Positions 9,527 through 18,557 of a stretch of DNA of 64,000 nucleotides are shown here, in pieces. Source of the stretch: Metabacillus halosaccharovorans (lineage in GTDB: Bacteria; Bacillota; Bacilli; Bacillales; Bacillaceae). A program made the position numbers and the translations under genes. The DNA lies in contig NZ_KV917371.1 in the NCBI RefSeq assembly GCF_002019635.1, positions 744,001 through 808,000 of the forward strand, given 5' to 3'. Positions within the stretch are counted from its first letter, which is position 1. Every line of letters begins with the position of its first letter. Under the pieces are notes generated by a model, which did no database searches, was not told the origin of the DNA, and saw only the letters and a list, made by a program, of their open reading frames with translations.

Positions 9527-10804
9527 TCAAGCTGCCTCTTGGAGGCAATGGAGGTCTCTCATCATAAGACTTGCATTAAAGTGCACACGTTTCACACACA
9601 AAGCGTGTAGAATTTTAAGTAACTTCCCACATAATACAACCATGGCTTCTTTCTTCTTCAGCGGATTGACAGTACGAGTTGTGTAGTATTTATAAAGGGA
9701 TTTAAATGCTATGTTATGTTGAATTAATGGAAGAATAACTCTGTATAATATAGCTCTGAGTTTCCTTCTACCCCTTTTTGATATTTTCTTTTGGCCTATA
9801 TGTTTGCCCGAAGAGTTTTCCCTAAGGGTGAGTCCCGCTAATTTAATTAATTGGCGTGGATGCTCATATTTGCTAAGAGAACCAATCTCAGAGAGTAATT
9901 CAACTGCTGTATTTTCACCTAAACCAGGAATAGATAAGATATACTCATAGTCTGTCAATTGTTGAGCGAGTTCAGTTAATCTAGAAGATAAAGCTTCTAG
10001 TTGTTTAGAAAGAGTTTTGAATTGAGAAAGCAATGCTTCTATCTCAAATCGTGCCATTTCTAGTCCCTCTATAAGTCCGATGGACTTGGTGGCTAGTAAT
10101 TTCAACTTTTGAATCTTAGAAACAGAAAGACATTGTAGTCCTTCTACATTTTTGTATAGCTGAATCAGTTCTTCATCACTTTTCCCATCAAAATCAATTG
10201 GTAATGGCGTCATTTCAAGCACAGCGCAAGCGTTCTTCCCAAAACTTTTGAATATGTGCTGAAACTCAGGGAAATAAAGATCTGTCCAACGAATCATACG
10301 GTTTTTAATAGATGTAATATCTTCTTGTAATTTCGACCGAAGGCTCGCTCCGTTTCGAAGTTCTGCTTCTACCCCAGTTAGTATTCGAGAATAAGTGAAC
10401 CGTCCGTCACGTATTAAGCTAGCGATAACGCGAGCGTCTTTTTGGTCGTTTTTGGTTTGAAGGTTATCATCTAATTCTTTCGTTCTATTCACGTGCATAG
10501 GATTTACCAAGACAAATCGAATTTGCTGATCAACCAGATATGCAGCTAAGTTCATCCAATAGTGCCCAGTGGGTTCAAATCCGACTATAACCTCTGATTT
10601 TTGATGGCGAGATTGTAGAAACTTGATTCTTTTAACTAGCTGTTCAAAACCAGCATCTGATTGAAAGAACGGAAATGATTTTTCTAACACACGGCCACGA
10701 TCGTCAGCTGCACATGCAAAATGTTTCTGCTTGGCAATATCGATTCCAATGACCAACGTATGTTCAGAAACTTGATTAATTTTGTGATTCATATTACTAT
10801 TCAT
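9527..10804 (-). CDS. IS110-family transposase (DEDD recombinase)
   Basis: A transposase of about 425 aa for RNA-guided cut-out and paste-in of the element. The N-terminal RuvC-like DEDD domain shows VIGIDIAKQKHF (first Asp), GFEPTGHYW (Glu) and KNDQKDARVIA (Asp pair). The C-terminal Transposase_20 domain shows LSIPGLGENTAVELLSEIG, then SSGKHIGQKKISKRGRRKLR, containing the expected catalytic serine region. The frame is open to 10993, but GGAGGA at 10811-10816 sets the start at ATG 10804 (or the adjacent ATG 10807), and the longer N-terminus has no family resemblance. It looks intact. Confidence 0.93.
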   Translation of the reverse strand: MNSNMNHKINQVSEHTLVIGIDIAKQKHFACAADDRGRVLEKSFPFFQSDAGFEQLVKRIKFLQSRHQKSEVIVGFEPTGHYWMNLAAYLVDQQIRFVLVNPMHVNRTKELDDNLQTKNDQKDARVIASLIRDGRFTYSRILTGVEAELRNGASLRSKLQEDITSIKNRMIRWTDLYFPEFQHIFKSFGKNACAVLEMTPLPIDFDGKSDEELIQLYKNVEGLQCLSVSKIQKLKLLATKSIGLIEGLEMARFEIEALLSQFKTLSKQLEALSSRLTELAQQLTDYEYILSIPGLGENTAVELLSEIGSLSKYEHPRQLIKLAGLTLRENSSGKHIGQKKISKRGRRKLRAILYRVILPLIQHNIAFKSLYKYYTTRTVNPLKKKEAMVVLCGKLLKILHALCVKRVHFNASLMMRDLHCLQEAA

Positions 10805-10914
10805 CATATGTCCTCCTGTATGGTGATGAGTTTCGATTGGGAAGTTGATACTCAAGCATCTTACAAGAGGACTTTTTATTTTGCAAGAACCCTTTAGGAT
10901 TATAAACAGGAATG

Positions 10915-10995
10915 CTCCTCGGAGCAAGCTCCTGTGGGGTCTCACCTGCCTCGCACATCCCCGCAGTAGTCTCGCACCTTCCGCTTCAATCAACC
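10915..10995. repeat. Right half of the IS-interrupted palindromic repeat (copy C)
   Basis: This segment resumes at CTCCTCGGAGCAAGCTCCTG and runs through GTCTCGCACCTTCCGCT to the TCAATCAACC terminus, in step with the intact copies. Joined to 9103-9156 with one CTCC it rebuilds a 131-bp element. Confidence 0.85.
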
Positions 10996-11065
10996 TAAAT
11001 AGTGTGTGCTAAGACCGTTTTGATTAATGAGTATATAACATGAACCTTAAATCACTTGTTCAACT

Positions 11066-11096
11066 AAAAGAAAAAGCCACTAGTTTGTACTAGCAG
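11066..11096 (-). terminator. Terminator of the hprK-lgt-yvoD-ppaX-yvoF operon
   Basis: On the minus strand GCTGCTAGT and ACTAGTGGC pair (9 bp with two G-T wobbles) around an ACAA loop, followed by TTTTTCTTTT. The hairpin overlaps the yvoF stop codon. Confidence 0.8.
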
Positions 11097-11601
11097 CTTC
11101 TTCTCTTTTTGCCAGCTCTTCTTTTGTATAGATGATTTGCATCGGGTTTCCTCCGACGAACGCTCCTGCGGGGACGTCTTTGTGAACAAGAGTTCCTGCT
11201 GAGACAATAGCTCCGTCGCCAATGATGATACCTGGCAGGATTGTTGTGTTTGCCCCGATCATCACTTCATCACCAATTTGAACATCACCAAGCCGGTATT
11301 CTTTAATCAAATATTCGTGAGCGAGAATGGTTGTGTTATAGCCGATTACCGTGTTTCTTCCAACCGATATCTTTTCCGGAAACATGACATCAAGCATCAC
11401 CATAAGCGCAAATGAGGTTTGATCACCGATTTTCATGTGTAAAAAATTGCGATAGAGCCAATTTTTCATGGCTAAAAACGGTGTATACCGTGCAAGTTGA
11501 ATAACAACAAAGTTCCGAACAACCTTCCAAAACGGAACGGTTTTATACACATGCCAAAGCGAGTTGGCTCCTGACACAGGGTATCTTGTTGTTCTTCTCA
11601 C
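11080..11601 (-). CDS. yvoF: Hexapeptide-repeat acyltransferase, YvoF-like
   Basis: A 173-aa protein of the left-handed beta-helix (LbetaH) acyltransferase superfamily. Hexapeptide repeats fill about residues 60-155, including IGDQTS, IGYNTTI, IGDEVMIGANTTILPGI and the IVSAGTLVHKDVPAGAFVGGNPM end seen in maltose/CoA-dependent O-acetyltransferases. The N-terminal helix pair is basic. The GTG at 11601 is used, with GGAGTG about 9 nt upstream. It is the last gene of the hprK operon, as in B. subtilis. The acceptor substrate is unknown. Confidence 0.88.
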   Translation of the reverse strand: MRRTTRYPVSGANSLWHVYKTVPFWKVVRNFVVIQLARYTPFLAMKNWLYRNFLHMKIGDQTSFALMVMLDVMFPEKISVGRNTVIGYNTTILAHEYLIKEYRLGDVQIGDEVMIGANTTILPGIIIGDGAIVSAGTLVHKDVPAGAFVGGNPMQIIYTKEELAKREEAASTN

Positions 11602-11602
11602 C

Positions 11603-12244
11603 TTATTTCACTCCAACAATCGGAAGTAGATCACTCATTCTTTCTAGTAAATAATCCGGATTGTGGCTGCTGATATATTCTCTGCCTTTTATACTCCAGG
11701 AAACACCGGCTGTTTTTGTACCTGCATTTTTTCCAGCCTCCACATCATGGTGATTATCACCGACCATGATCGCTTCCTCCGGTTTTGAGTCAAGCTGTGC
11801 TAATGCGTTTAAAACAGGTTCCGGATGCGGCTTTGCGTTTTCAACATCATCAAGAGTGACAACAACATCAAAAAACTGATCAAGCTTTGTAAGCTTTAGG
11901 CCCATGTTCACTGTATCGCGGATTTTTGTTGTTACGATACCGAGTTTGAAGCCATGCTCCTTAAGGGTTTTGATTGTTTCAAACACTGTTTCGTATTCCG
12001 TTACAAGCGTGTCATGTTGTTCATGATTAAACTTGCGATACACCTTCACCATTTCTTCTGTTTTCTCCGGGTTGATACTTGTGAATGTATCATAAAGAGT
12101 CGGGCCGATAAACGGCAAAACATCATCTCTTTTATATTGGTCCGGATAATACGAATGTAGTGTGTGGAGAAAGGATTCAATAATTAATTCATTTGTATTG
12201 ATTAATGTTCCGTCCAGGTCAAATAATAGTGTATTAATTTTCAT
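11603..12244 (-). CDS. ppaX: Pyrophosphatase PpaX (HAD family)
   Basis: A 213-aa HAD hydrolase that removes the pyrophosphate released when HprK dephosphorylates P-Ser-HPr. HAD motif I is [11 protein letters not shown] with D9 and D11; motif II is around VTTK (near 104-108); motif III/IV is [15 protein letters not shown]. Its position in the hprK operon supports PpaX over other phosphoglycolate-phosphatase-like members. Its start overlaps the yvoD 3' end by 11 nt. Confidence 0.93.
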   Translation of the reverse strand: MKINTLLFDLDGTLINTNELIIESFLHTLHSYYPDQYKRDDVLPFIGPTLYDTFTSINPEKTEEMVKVYRKFNHEQHDTLVTEYETVFETIKTLKEHGFKLGIVTTKIRDTVNMGLKLTKLDQFFDVVVTLDDVENAKPHPEPVLNALAQLDSKPEEAIMVGDNHHDVEAGKNAGTKTAGVSWSIKGREYISSHNPDYLLERMSDLLPIVGVK

Positions 12245-13181
12245 ATGTCGCTTCCTTTCTTCTAGGTGCTGTTTCGAATTTTCTCCAGATAGCTGCTACT
12301 GTCATCGTAAGAATAATCGCCACAGACAAACGAATAACAAGCAACGGCCATACCGGAATTCCTAATGGAATAAAAATTAATGTATCTTCTACAACGGCAT
12401 GACAGGATACTAAAAAGATAAAAGCGAGTGTTAAATCTTTATAGCTTACACCATCTTCTTTGACTGCTTGGATCATGACACCTGCTCCATATGCCAGCCC
12501 AATTGTTAATCCTGCCACCAATGTCATCGATGTGTTTTCCTTCATACCAAGCATTCTTGTAACAGGTGCCATCCAACGGGTAAATACATTTAAAATTCCA
12601 TAATCCTTTAAGTATTGAATAACCAGCATTAACGGGATAACAATTAACGCTAATTGAACAATACCAAGTGTTGCTTTTTGTAACGCAAGCACGATGATTT
12701 CAAACCAACCGTTTGGTACCACACTTGTTTGACTAACAAATCCGTATTGTGCCGTTTCACCTCCGCCTTGCCAGGCAAAGTTTACGACAATCGCTGAACT
12801 TATGGCAAGACCAAGTCTTACAATTAAAATGATCCATAGCTTCAACCCAACCTTCGCCGCCACAGAGGATTCCACGAGTAAATTATGTGAAAAGGAAAGC
12901 ATCAACGCTAAGATAAATACTTCCTTCACGGTTAATTCCAAAGATAATATGGCTCCAATTCCTGCATAAAGATTAAGAAAGTTCCCTATGACAAGCGGGA
13001 TAGCTGCTTCACCTGATAACCCGAAGATCCCCATCAATGGCGAAATCAGCTTTACAATCCATCCTAATACGGGTGTATATTGCAGCAGGCTCACGATCAA
13101 TGTAATTGGAAAAATAACCTTTCCTAATGTCCAGGTTGTTTGCAATCCTGCCTTCAAGCCTGTTTTCAAACTATCAAACAC
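12234..13181 (-). CDS. yvoD: Integral membrane protein with nucleoside-recognition (Gate) domains, YvoD
   Basis: A 315-aa polytopic membrane protein with about eight hydrophobic segments and two Gate-like halves, one near residues 40-140 ([19 protein letters not shown]) and one near 200-300 ([18 protein letters not shown]). Proteins of this type resemble spore maturation proteins SpmA/SpmB and nucleoside transporter gates. It lies between lgt and ppaX exactly as yvoD does in B. subtilis. The transported substrate, if any, is unknown. Confidence 0.88.
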   Translation of the reverse strand: MFDSLKTGLKAGLQTTWTLGKVIFPITLIVSLLQYTPVLGWIVKLISPLMGIFGLSGEAAIPLVIGNFLNLYAGIGAILSLELTVKEVFILALMLSFSHNLLVESSVAAKVGLKLWIILIVRLGLAISSAIVVNFAWQGGGETAQYGFVSQTSVVPNGWFEIIVLALQKATLGIVQLALIVIPLMLVIQYLKDYGILNVFTRWMAPVTRMLGMKENTSMTLVAGLTIGLAYGAGVMIQAVKEDGVSYKDLTLAFIFLVSCHAVVEDTLIFIPLGIPVWPLLVIRLSVAIILTMTVAAIWRKFETAPRRKEATYEN

Positions 13182-13225
13182 TTCAACCCTCTCCCTTGAT
13201 GTAAAATTGCTAATCAGCCAGGGTT

Positions 13226-14044
13226 TTATTGACTCGCATCTAAATAGCGCTCTTTTGAATAGCCCTTCATCCGTCGGAAAATGATAACTCCTACAGCAAT
13301 AAGGATCAGAACAATAGAAATCACTTGTGCAATTCGCAATGTATCTGTCAGCATTAAGCTATCTGTTCTAAGTCCTTCAACGAAAAAGCGTCCGATGGAA
13401 TACCAGATCACATATGTTAAGAAAAGCTCCCCGCGTCTGAAGTTTGCTTTGCGTAGCAACATGAGTCCGATAAACCCAACAAGGCTCCATAATGATTCAT
13501 ATAAAAAAGTCGGATGGTAATATTGTCCATTTATATACATTTGATTGACGATAAAATCAGGTAAAAGTAAACCTTCCAAAAACTCTCTTGTTACAGGTCC
13601 TCCATGTGCTTCCTGATTCATAAAGTTTCCCCAACGGCCGATCGCTTGACCTAGAATAATACTTGGTGCCGCAATATCAGCTAATTTCCAGAAGGAAATG
13701 TTTTTCACTTTGGCAAATACTGCCCCAGTTATAACGGCAGCAATTAATCCACCGTGAATCGCCAGTCCACCATTCCAGATCTTAATAATGTCACCTGGAT
13801 TTTGAGAATAGTAATCCCACTGAAAGATAACATAGTAGATTCTTGCCCCGATGATGGCAATTGGAATCGCAAACAACACAAGGTCCACAAATGTGTCTTT
13901 ATGTAATCCGCGTCTTTCACTTTCCTTTACTGCAATGAACAATGCCAGTAATGCACCAAGACCAATTATCACACCATACCAGTGAATTTGCAGTGGTCCT
14001 AATTCAAGGGCAATCGGATCAAGAGGCTTAATACTTTCTTCCAT
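13226..14044 (-). CDS. lgt: Prolipoprotein diacylglyceryl transferase
   Basis: A 272-aa membrane enzyme that attaches diacylglycerol from phosphatidylglycerol to the lipobox cysteine of prolipoproteins. Seven hydrophobic segments are apparent. The Lgt signature is clear: [12 protein letters not shown] (about 93-104), then [14 protein letters not shown] with the invariant Arg, Asn and Glu, and a C-terminal [24 protein letters not shown] precedes the ATG. Lipoprotein substrates in the window include the binding proteins at 23386 and 52247. Confidence 0.97.
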   Translation of the reverse strand: MEESIKPLDPIALELGPLQIHWYGVIIGLGALLALFIAVKESERRGLHKDTFVDLVLFAIPIAIIGARIYYVIFQWDYYSQNPGDIIKIWNGGLAIHGGLIAAVITGAVFAKVKNISFWKLADIAAPSIILGQAIGRWGNFMNQEAHGGPVTREFLEGLLLPDFIVNQMYINGQYYHPTFLYESLWSLVGFIGLMLLRKANFRRGELFLTYVIWYSIGRFFVEGLRTDSLMLTDTLRIAQVISIVLILIAVGVIIFRRMKGYSKERYLDASQ

Positions 14045-14219
14045 GTCTTCATCTCCCTCTATGTATGATTATTGCTTTTTCTCTGTCCCTTCATCCAGGA
14101 GTTGGGTAAGCACAATCATATTTATTTTACTTTTTTTATGTATCGATATCTACCTAATTCTTCCAATTGATAAGGAATGGAATCGGTTGTTTTCCGACTC
14201 CATTATGATTTTAGGATCA

Positions 14220-15155
14220 TTATTCCTCTTCATGGTCTCCTTCTTCAATCACACCTGCAAGCTTGTTTGTAAACTGCTCAGCCGCATTTACACCCATTCT
14301 CTTTAAGCGATGGTTCATCGCCGCCACTTCAATAATAACGGATAAGTTTCGTCCAGGTCGAACTGGAACTGTTAGCTTTGTTATATCTGTATCAATGATT
14401 CTCATTTTATCTTCTTCTAGTCCCAAACGGTCATATTGTTTATTTTTATCCCATATTTCAAGATTAATCACAAGGGTGATACGCTTGAAGCTTCGGACCG
14501 CACCTGCACCAAATAATGTCATAACATTGATAATGCCCAGTCCTCTAATTTCCAATAAATGTTCAATTAGCTCAGGGGCACTACCGATTAGTGTATCGGT
14601 GTCTTCCTGGCGGATTTCAACACAATCATCGGCAACAAGACGGTGTCCACGCTTGACAAGTTCAAGAGCTGTTTCACTTTTCCCGACACCGCTTTTCCCT
14701 ATAATTAACACTCCGACTCCGTAAATATCAACTAATACACCATGAACCGCAGTTGTCGGCGCTAATTTTCCTTCAAGGAAATTAGTTAAATGACTTGATA
14801 AGCGCGTTGTTTTCATTGGAGATCGTAATACAGGTACCCCTTCTCGTTCTGATGCTTCAATAAGCTCTTGAGGCGTTTCCATTTCTCTTGTCACAATGAT
14901 CGCAGGGGTAATATCTGTGCAAAGCTCGTCCATGCGATGTTTCTTTTCCTGTGGAGAAAGCTGATGGAAAAACGATAGCTCTGTTTTCCCGAGCAGTTGA
15001 ACACGTTCTTTTGGGTAGTATGTAAAAAAGCCGGCCATTTCAATTCCCGGACGTGACAGGTCACTTGTTGTTATCGGACGATTGATTCCTTCTTCTCCAC
15101 TGACGATTTCAAAATTAAATTTATCAACTAGATCTTTTGTGCGAACTTTTGGCAT
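14220..15155 (-). CDS. hprK: HPr kinase/phosphorylase
   Basis: A 311-aa bifunctional enzyme that phosphorylates or dephosphorylates HPr and Crh at Ser46, the trigger of CcpA-dependent catabolite repression. The N-terminal domain is about 1-130. The catalytic domain has the Walker A loop GKSGVGKS at 153-160, His138, and the HPrK signature [10 protein letters not shown] at 202-211. The ATG at 15155 follows AAAGGAGG at ideal spacing. It heads the operon hprK-lgt-yvoD-ppaX-yvoF. About 175 bp separate it from lgt, where I see a short dyad (TGGAGTCGG/CCGATTCCA at 14179-14203) but no strong terminator. Confidence 0.98.
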   Translation of the reverse strand: MPKVRTKDLVDKFNFEIVSGEEGINRPITTSDLSRPGIEMAGFFTYYPKERVQLLGKTELSFFHQLSPQEKKHRMDELCTDITPAIIVTREMETPQELIEASEREGVPVLRSPMKTTRLSSHLTNFLEGKLAPTTAVHGVLVDIYGVGVLIIGKSGVGKSETALELVKRGHRLVADDCVEIRQEDTDTLIGSAPELIEHLLEIRGLGIINVMTLFGAGAVRSFKRITLVINLEIWDKNKQYDRLGLEEDKMRIIDTDITKLTVPVRPGRNLSVIIEVAAMNHRLKRMGVNAAEQFTNKLAGVIEEGDHEEE

Positions 15156-15352
15156 GATGTATCCTCCTTTATGGACATGAAAAGCAAGTGATGTATTACC
15201 GCAAACTTTAGAAAACTTCTGTCTCTATTCTAGCACTTGTACCATACTTTCCAAAATAAAAATTAATTTATTCTTCTTATAAAACTTATGCGCTACTTTT
15301 TTCGTAAAAAGCCTTATATAAAGGTTGAATATGATGACAAGGAGGAATGTTC

Positions 15353-16033
15353 ATGAAAATTGCGATTGATGCGGGACATGGGTATGAAACACCGGGAAAA
15401 CGGTCGGTTGATGGTATGAAGGAGTATGAGTTTAATTGTGCTGTTGCAAATGAAATGAAGAAGCTATTGGTGAAGTATGAAGGAGTGACCGTTTTATTTA
15501 CTCACTCTGACCAACGGGATGTTCCTCTGAATGAGAGAACCACAAAGGCAAATAAGGAAAAAGTGGATGTCTTTATCTCCATTCACGCAAATGCCCACGG
15601 TATTGGAAACCAATGGACAAGTGCTGAAGGAATTGAAACCTATGTTTATACAACTAAGCCAAAAACGGCTACCAGGTTAGCCCAAATGGTTCAGAACGAG
15701 CTCATTTCAAGCACAAAACGGAAAGATCGTGGCGTGAAAACAGCTAATTTCCATGTGTTAAAAGCAACATCCATGACAGCTATTTTATGTGAATGTGGAT
15801 TTATGACAAACAAAGAAGAGGCAGCACTGCTTCAAAGCTCCAGCTACCGGCTTACATGTGCAAAAGCCATTGTAGATGCAATAGTGAAGTATTATCAACT
15901 AACAAAAACAAAAAGCACAATATCATCTTCCCTTTACAAAGTACAAGTTGGAGCTTTTTCAAACAAACAAAGTGCGGATGCACTCGCGAAAGAACTGATA
16001 GCGAAAGGGTATGATACGTTTATTGTGAAGTAA
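15353..16033 (+). CDS. N-acetylmuramoyl-L-alanine amidase with SPOR domain (CwlC-like)
   Basis: A 226-aa cell-wall hydrolase. The Amidase_3 domain occupies about residues 1-180, with zinc-ligand motifs IAIDAGHG, the Glu in EYEFN, ISIHANAH and the C-terminal ILCECGFMTN. A single short SPOR domain (peptidoglycan glycan binding) follows at about 193-226 (YKVQVGAFSNKQSADALAKE). The second of two ATGs is chosen, because GGAGG at 15341-15345 is 7 nt before 15353. No signal peptide is present, as in B. subtilis CwlC, the mother-cell lysis amidase, so release by mother-cell lysis is a plausible inference. An AC followed after 16 nt by CTTATATAA upstream weakly resembles a sigma-K promoter. Confidence 0.88.
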   Translation: MKIAIDAGHGYETPGKRSVDGMKEYEFNCAVANEMKKLLVKYEGVTVLFTHSDQRDVPLNERTTKANKEKVDVFISIHANAHGIGNQWTSAEGIETYVYTTKPKTATRLAQMVQNELISSTKRKDRGVKTANFHVLKATSMTAILCECGFMTNKEEAALLQSSSYRLTCAKAIVDAIVKYYQLTKTKSTISSSLYKVQVGAFSNKQSADALAKELIAKGYDTFIVK

Positions 16034-16038
16034 GGAAT

Positions 16039-16070
16039 GAGGGACAGTCACGATTATGACTGTCCCTCTT
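16039..16070 (+). terminator. Terminator after the amidase gene
   Basis: A perfect 11-bp stem, GAGGGACAGTC with GACTGTCCCTC, has an 8-nt loop and is followed by TTTAT. It starts 6 nt after the stop codon. The GGGACAG stem recurs elsewhere in the window. Confidence 0.8.
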
Positions 16071-16109
16071 TATGGATATATGAAATATAAAGGTTTATAC
16101 TTAGTGTCG

Positions 16110-16286
16110 GTGTCCAGCTCCAGCGCCTAGCCTTAGATCGCACAGGACGTGCAAGTGCAGTCATGGCGATTCGCGTTTTTGACTGCATCTAGGGTCTAGC
16201 CACAAATGAATTGAAGACAAAGAACGTCTTCTATTCATTTGCGTCTTATTTGCCCTAGGCTGATCAAGGTGCTTGCGCTTTTCTTA
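16110..16286. repeat. Dispersed intergenic repeat, family E, long copy
   Basis: It shares CTCCAGCGCCTAGCC, the CACAAATGAATTGAAGAC hairpin block and CTGATCAAGG.GCTTGCGCTTTTCTT with a second copy at 42982-43107. The centre folds into a 16-bp stem with one mismatch (CAAATGAATTGAAGAC / GTCTTCTATTCATTTG). This copy has about 60 bp of extra internal sequence. It abuts the phosphoesterase stop codon at 16284. Confidence 0.85.
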
Positions 16287-17795
16287 TGGTTTGCTCCCTG
16301 CAGCAACCTTTTCATTTGATAGTTGTTTGTAAATATTCAACTCAAAATAGGTTGTTGAAACACTTTTATTTGTTTTTTTCACATCAATGTCCATTGTAAA
16401 TTGTTCTTTTTTCGGATGTTTTTCCGGGTTGTAAAAATGATATTTATCTTTATAGGGGGAATAGGTCCGCACATCAATTGTGTTCGTTTCTTCGTCCACA
16501 TGAAGTAAACGAAGAAAACCGTTTCCTCCTTCAGGACCTTTTTGATAGTCAGCTAAAATCTGATAGACTTTGCGATCAACTGTACCATCACCATCATCAT
16601 CAAGCTCATCTACCGCAAGCTGACTGCTGTGATAATGACCACAAAGCACTGCCACAACATGTTGATTCGGCTTGACAACTTTTTCAAAGATTTCATTGCC
16701 TTTATGACTTCTCTCACCATTCTTTTTTAAGTACTCATGAAAGGAGAGGATCGCTGTTCGGTCAGCATATCGTTCAAGCACATCATTGAGCCAATCGATT
16801 TCTTTTTTTCCAATTCCCCAGCCCATAGATACGAAGATATAATCTTTTCCATTAGCTGAAATCAAATCATAATGCCCCCGGTTTTGGTCAAAAGATCCTC
16901 CGTAATAGGACTTTTTCATAAACCGCTTTTCACCAAAATAGGCTTTATAACGATTAAAGTCATGTCCTTCATCATGATTTCCCGGCAGAACTCCATAAGG
17001 AATACGTGCTACATCCAAAGTATTCATATAAGCACTTGCCCGTTTCCACTGTTCTTCATCATTTCCTTTATTCACAATATCTCCTGTGTGAAACACATAT
17101 TTAATATTCATCACATCTTTATTCTCTGCAATCCATTCCGTTATCGATTTAAAAATTGCGGGGTAGTCCTGTGCATAATACTGAGTATCTGACATCCATA
17201 CAAACGAGTAATCATAGCTTTTTGATTTTTGTGGCAATTGGTCCTGGACAATTACACTTACTTTTCGATTTTGAACAAATTCCTCTGCATTTACACTCCC
17301 TTTTAATTCAAAGGATGTATCACCTGCCACCACACCTTCAATTTCCACCCATTTTCCTTCTACTACATTCCAGCCATACATTGTGACTTGTCTTCCTGGT
17401 AATGATTTCCCCTTCCAATAAAGGGTGATTTTATCAGATGGCTTTATGTCCCGGTGCACCTTTACATCAAAACGGTGATAAGGAAATCCAACTTGTGACT
17501 GTGTTTCATTTTCAGACGTGTACATACTTTTTAATGACTGATATTTTTCTTTGGAAAATTCACGCTCTCCTGGTGGAGAATAAGAGCGAGGAGGTTCTGT
17601 TTTCGCAGTATTTTCACTTACCATCATGTCACCCCTATCTGTTGAGGTGTATTGATGAGCATGAAAATAATTTTGTGGAGCACTTGCTTCGACACTCAAT
17701 GAAGAACTGTCATTGCCACTAGTCGGGACAATGGCAGGTAAAAGAAAAATGAAACAAGTAATCATTAACAACTTCTGAATCCGTCGTTTATCCAT
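16284..17795 (-). CDS. Secreted calcineurin-like metallophosphoesterase
   Basis: A protein of about 503 aa. An N-terminal basic-hydrophobic signal segment (about 1-25) is followed by a beta-rich region (about 85-190). The metallophosphoesterase domain (about 195-430) has the motifs VWMSDTQYY, FHTGDIVNKG, LPGNHDEG and CGHYHSSQ, which supply the two-metal ligands. The frame extends to a GTG at 17810, but the ATG at 17795 gives a better signal peptide and follows GGGTGAG. It is likely exported, perhaps wall-associated. Its substrate is unknown, and similarity to the phosphoesterase part of B. subtilis YvnB is only an impression. An attenuator-like leader precedes it. Confidence 0.85.
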   Translation of the reverse strand: MDKRRIQKLLMITCFIFLLPAIVPTSGNDSSSLSVEASAPQNYFHAHQYTSTDRGDMMVSENTAKTEPPRSYSPPGEREFSKEKYQSLKSMYTSENETQSQVGFPYHRFDVKVHRDIKPSDKITLYWKGKSLPGRQVTMYGWNVVEGKWVEIEGVVAGDTSFELKGSVNAEEFVQNRKVSVIVQDQLPQKSKSYDYSFVWMSDTQYYAQDYPAIFKSITEWIAENKDVMNIKYVFHTGDIVNKGNDEEQWKRASAYMNTLDVARIPYGVLPGNHDEGHDFNRYKAYFGEKRFMKKSYYGGSFDQNRGHYDLISANGKDYIFVSMGWGIGKKEIDWLNDVLERYADRTAILSFHEYLKKNGERSHKGNEIFEKVVKPNQHVVAVLCGHYHSSQLAVDELDDDGDGTVDRKVYQILADYQKGPEGGNGFLRLLHVDEETNTIDVRTYSPYKDKYHFYNPEKHPKKEQFTMDIDVKKTNKSVSTTYFELNIYKQLSNEKVAAGSKP

Positions 17796-17841
17796 GCAAC
17801 TCACCCGCACTTAGTATGTGCAGGTTTTGGTGCTTTTACTA

Positions 17842-17900
17842 GAAAAACTTGGCTTATCGCCAAGTCCTAATGGCGAAAACCTTAGTTTTTCTTATACTAT
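17842..17900 (-). promoter_or_regulatory. Attenuator-like leader upstream of the phosphoesterase gene
   Basis: On the minus strand ACTTGGC-GATAA-GCCAAGT (17847-17865) is a perfect 7-bp hairpin followed by TTTTTCT, the form of an intrinsic terminator. Just upstream, CGCC...GGCG (17858-17875) can pair instead and would sequester the 5' arm of that stem. These mutually exclusive hairpins lie about 50 nt before the coding start. Confidence 0.45.
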
Positions 17901-17978
17901 CATCAATAAAATCTTATACTTTCTGATAGTACTAGAAAAAAGAGCAAGATTCTCTCCCTGCTCTTTTTAAACAAACGT

Positions 17979-18341
17979 TTATTTATCCTTCTTCATCGGT
18001 TCAACAATCCCTTTTTGAATCATCACATTCAAGATCGCAATAAAAACAGCGGCAAGTAATGCCGTTCCAAAACCATCTATATTAAACGCATCACCCATCA
18101 ACCCTTCTGTAATCATTAGCGTTACAGCATTAATAACAAAAAGAAATAACCCCAAAGTCAGAACCGTCACAGGTAACGTTAATAAAATGAGAAATGGTTT
18201 CACAAGCACATTCAGGATAGACAAGATAAAGCTCGCTCCTATTGCTGCCCAAATCCCGCTTAAATGAAAGGAATCAAAAAACCCGGCTACGACAATTAAA
18301 ATGAGAGCATTCACAAGAATGCTCACAATCCACCTTTTCAT
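17979..18341 (-). CDS. yvlD: Phage-holin-family-4-type membrane protein YvlD
   Basis: A 120-aa protein with four predicted transmembrane segments: about 5-25, 28-48, 55-78 and 90-112. The length and the NVLVKPFLILLTLPVTVLTLG core match B. subtilis YvlD. It is the last gene of the yvlABCD unit and starts 1 nt after yvlC ends. A role in envelope-stress protection is inferred from the sigma-W promoter; the mechanism is unknown. Confidence 0.92.
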   Translation of the reverse strand: MKRWIVSILVNALILIVVAGFFDSFHLSGIWAAIGASFILSILNVLVKPFLILLTLPVTVLTLGLFLFVINAVTLMITEGLMGDAFNIDGFGTALLAAVFIAILNVMIQKGIVEPMKKDK

Positions 18342-18342
18342 C

Positions 18343-18540
18343 TTACATTACGTCCGTTTCTTCCGGGATTAAGAAAATGGAGATCAAATAGATGATTCCC
18401 ATTGGAAAGAGGCCTGTGAAGAGTAAAACGATCACGAATAGGATACGTACTAAAGATGCGTCCATTCCGAGATATTCTGATAAACCTCCTAATACTCCGG
18501 TTAGTTTCTTATTCTGGCGAGATCTTGTTAGTTTCTTCAT
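18343..18540 (-). CDS. yvlC: PspC-domain membrane protein YvlC
   Basis: A 65-aa PspC-family protein. An N-terminal basic segment with LTGVLGGLSEYLGMD, the typical PspC motif, is followed by one strong membrane-spanning stretch (about 30-58). PspC proteins sense or relay envelope stress. It lies between yvlB and yvlD in the conserved order. Confidence 0.93.
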   Translation of the reverse strand: MKKLTRSRQNKKLTGVLGGLSEYLGMDASLVRILFVIVLLFTGLFPMGIIYLISIFLIPEETDVM

Positions 18541-18557
18541 GTTTCATCATCCTTAAA

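Larger units (their letters stand above)
9157..10914 (-). mobile_element. IS110-family insertion sequence (~1.76 kb)
   Basis: The boundaries are inferred by rejoining the two halves of the interrupted repeat. CTCC at 9153-9156 and CTCC at 10915-10918 flank the element, and removing one copy with the intervening DNA restores a 131-bp repeat of the same length and order as the intact copies. The element holds one DEDD transposase, with about 110 bp upstream of it and about 370 bp of noncoding DNA downstream. A long 3' noncoding stretch fits the IS1111-type layout, in which the guide (bridge/seek) RNA lies downstream of the transposase. I found no convincing terminal inverted repeats, which is usual for IS110. 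Confidence 0.85.

Noticed and set aside
10805-10993. N-terminal extension of the IS110 transposase to 10993
   Set aside because: The extension runs through the interrupted repeat outside the element and has no family similarity. GGAGGA marks the internal start.
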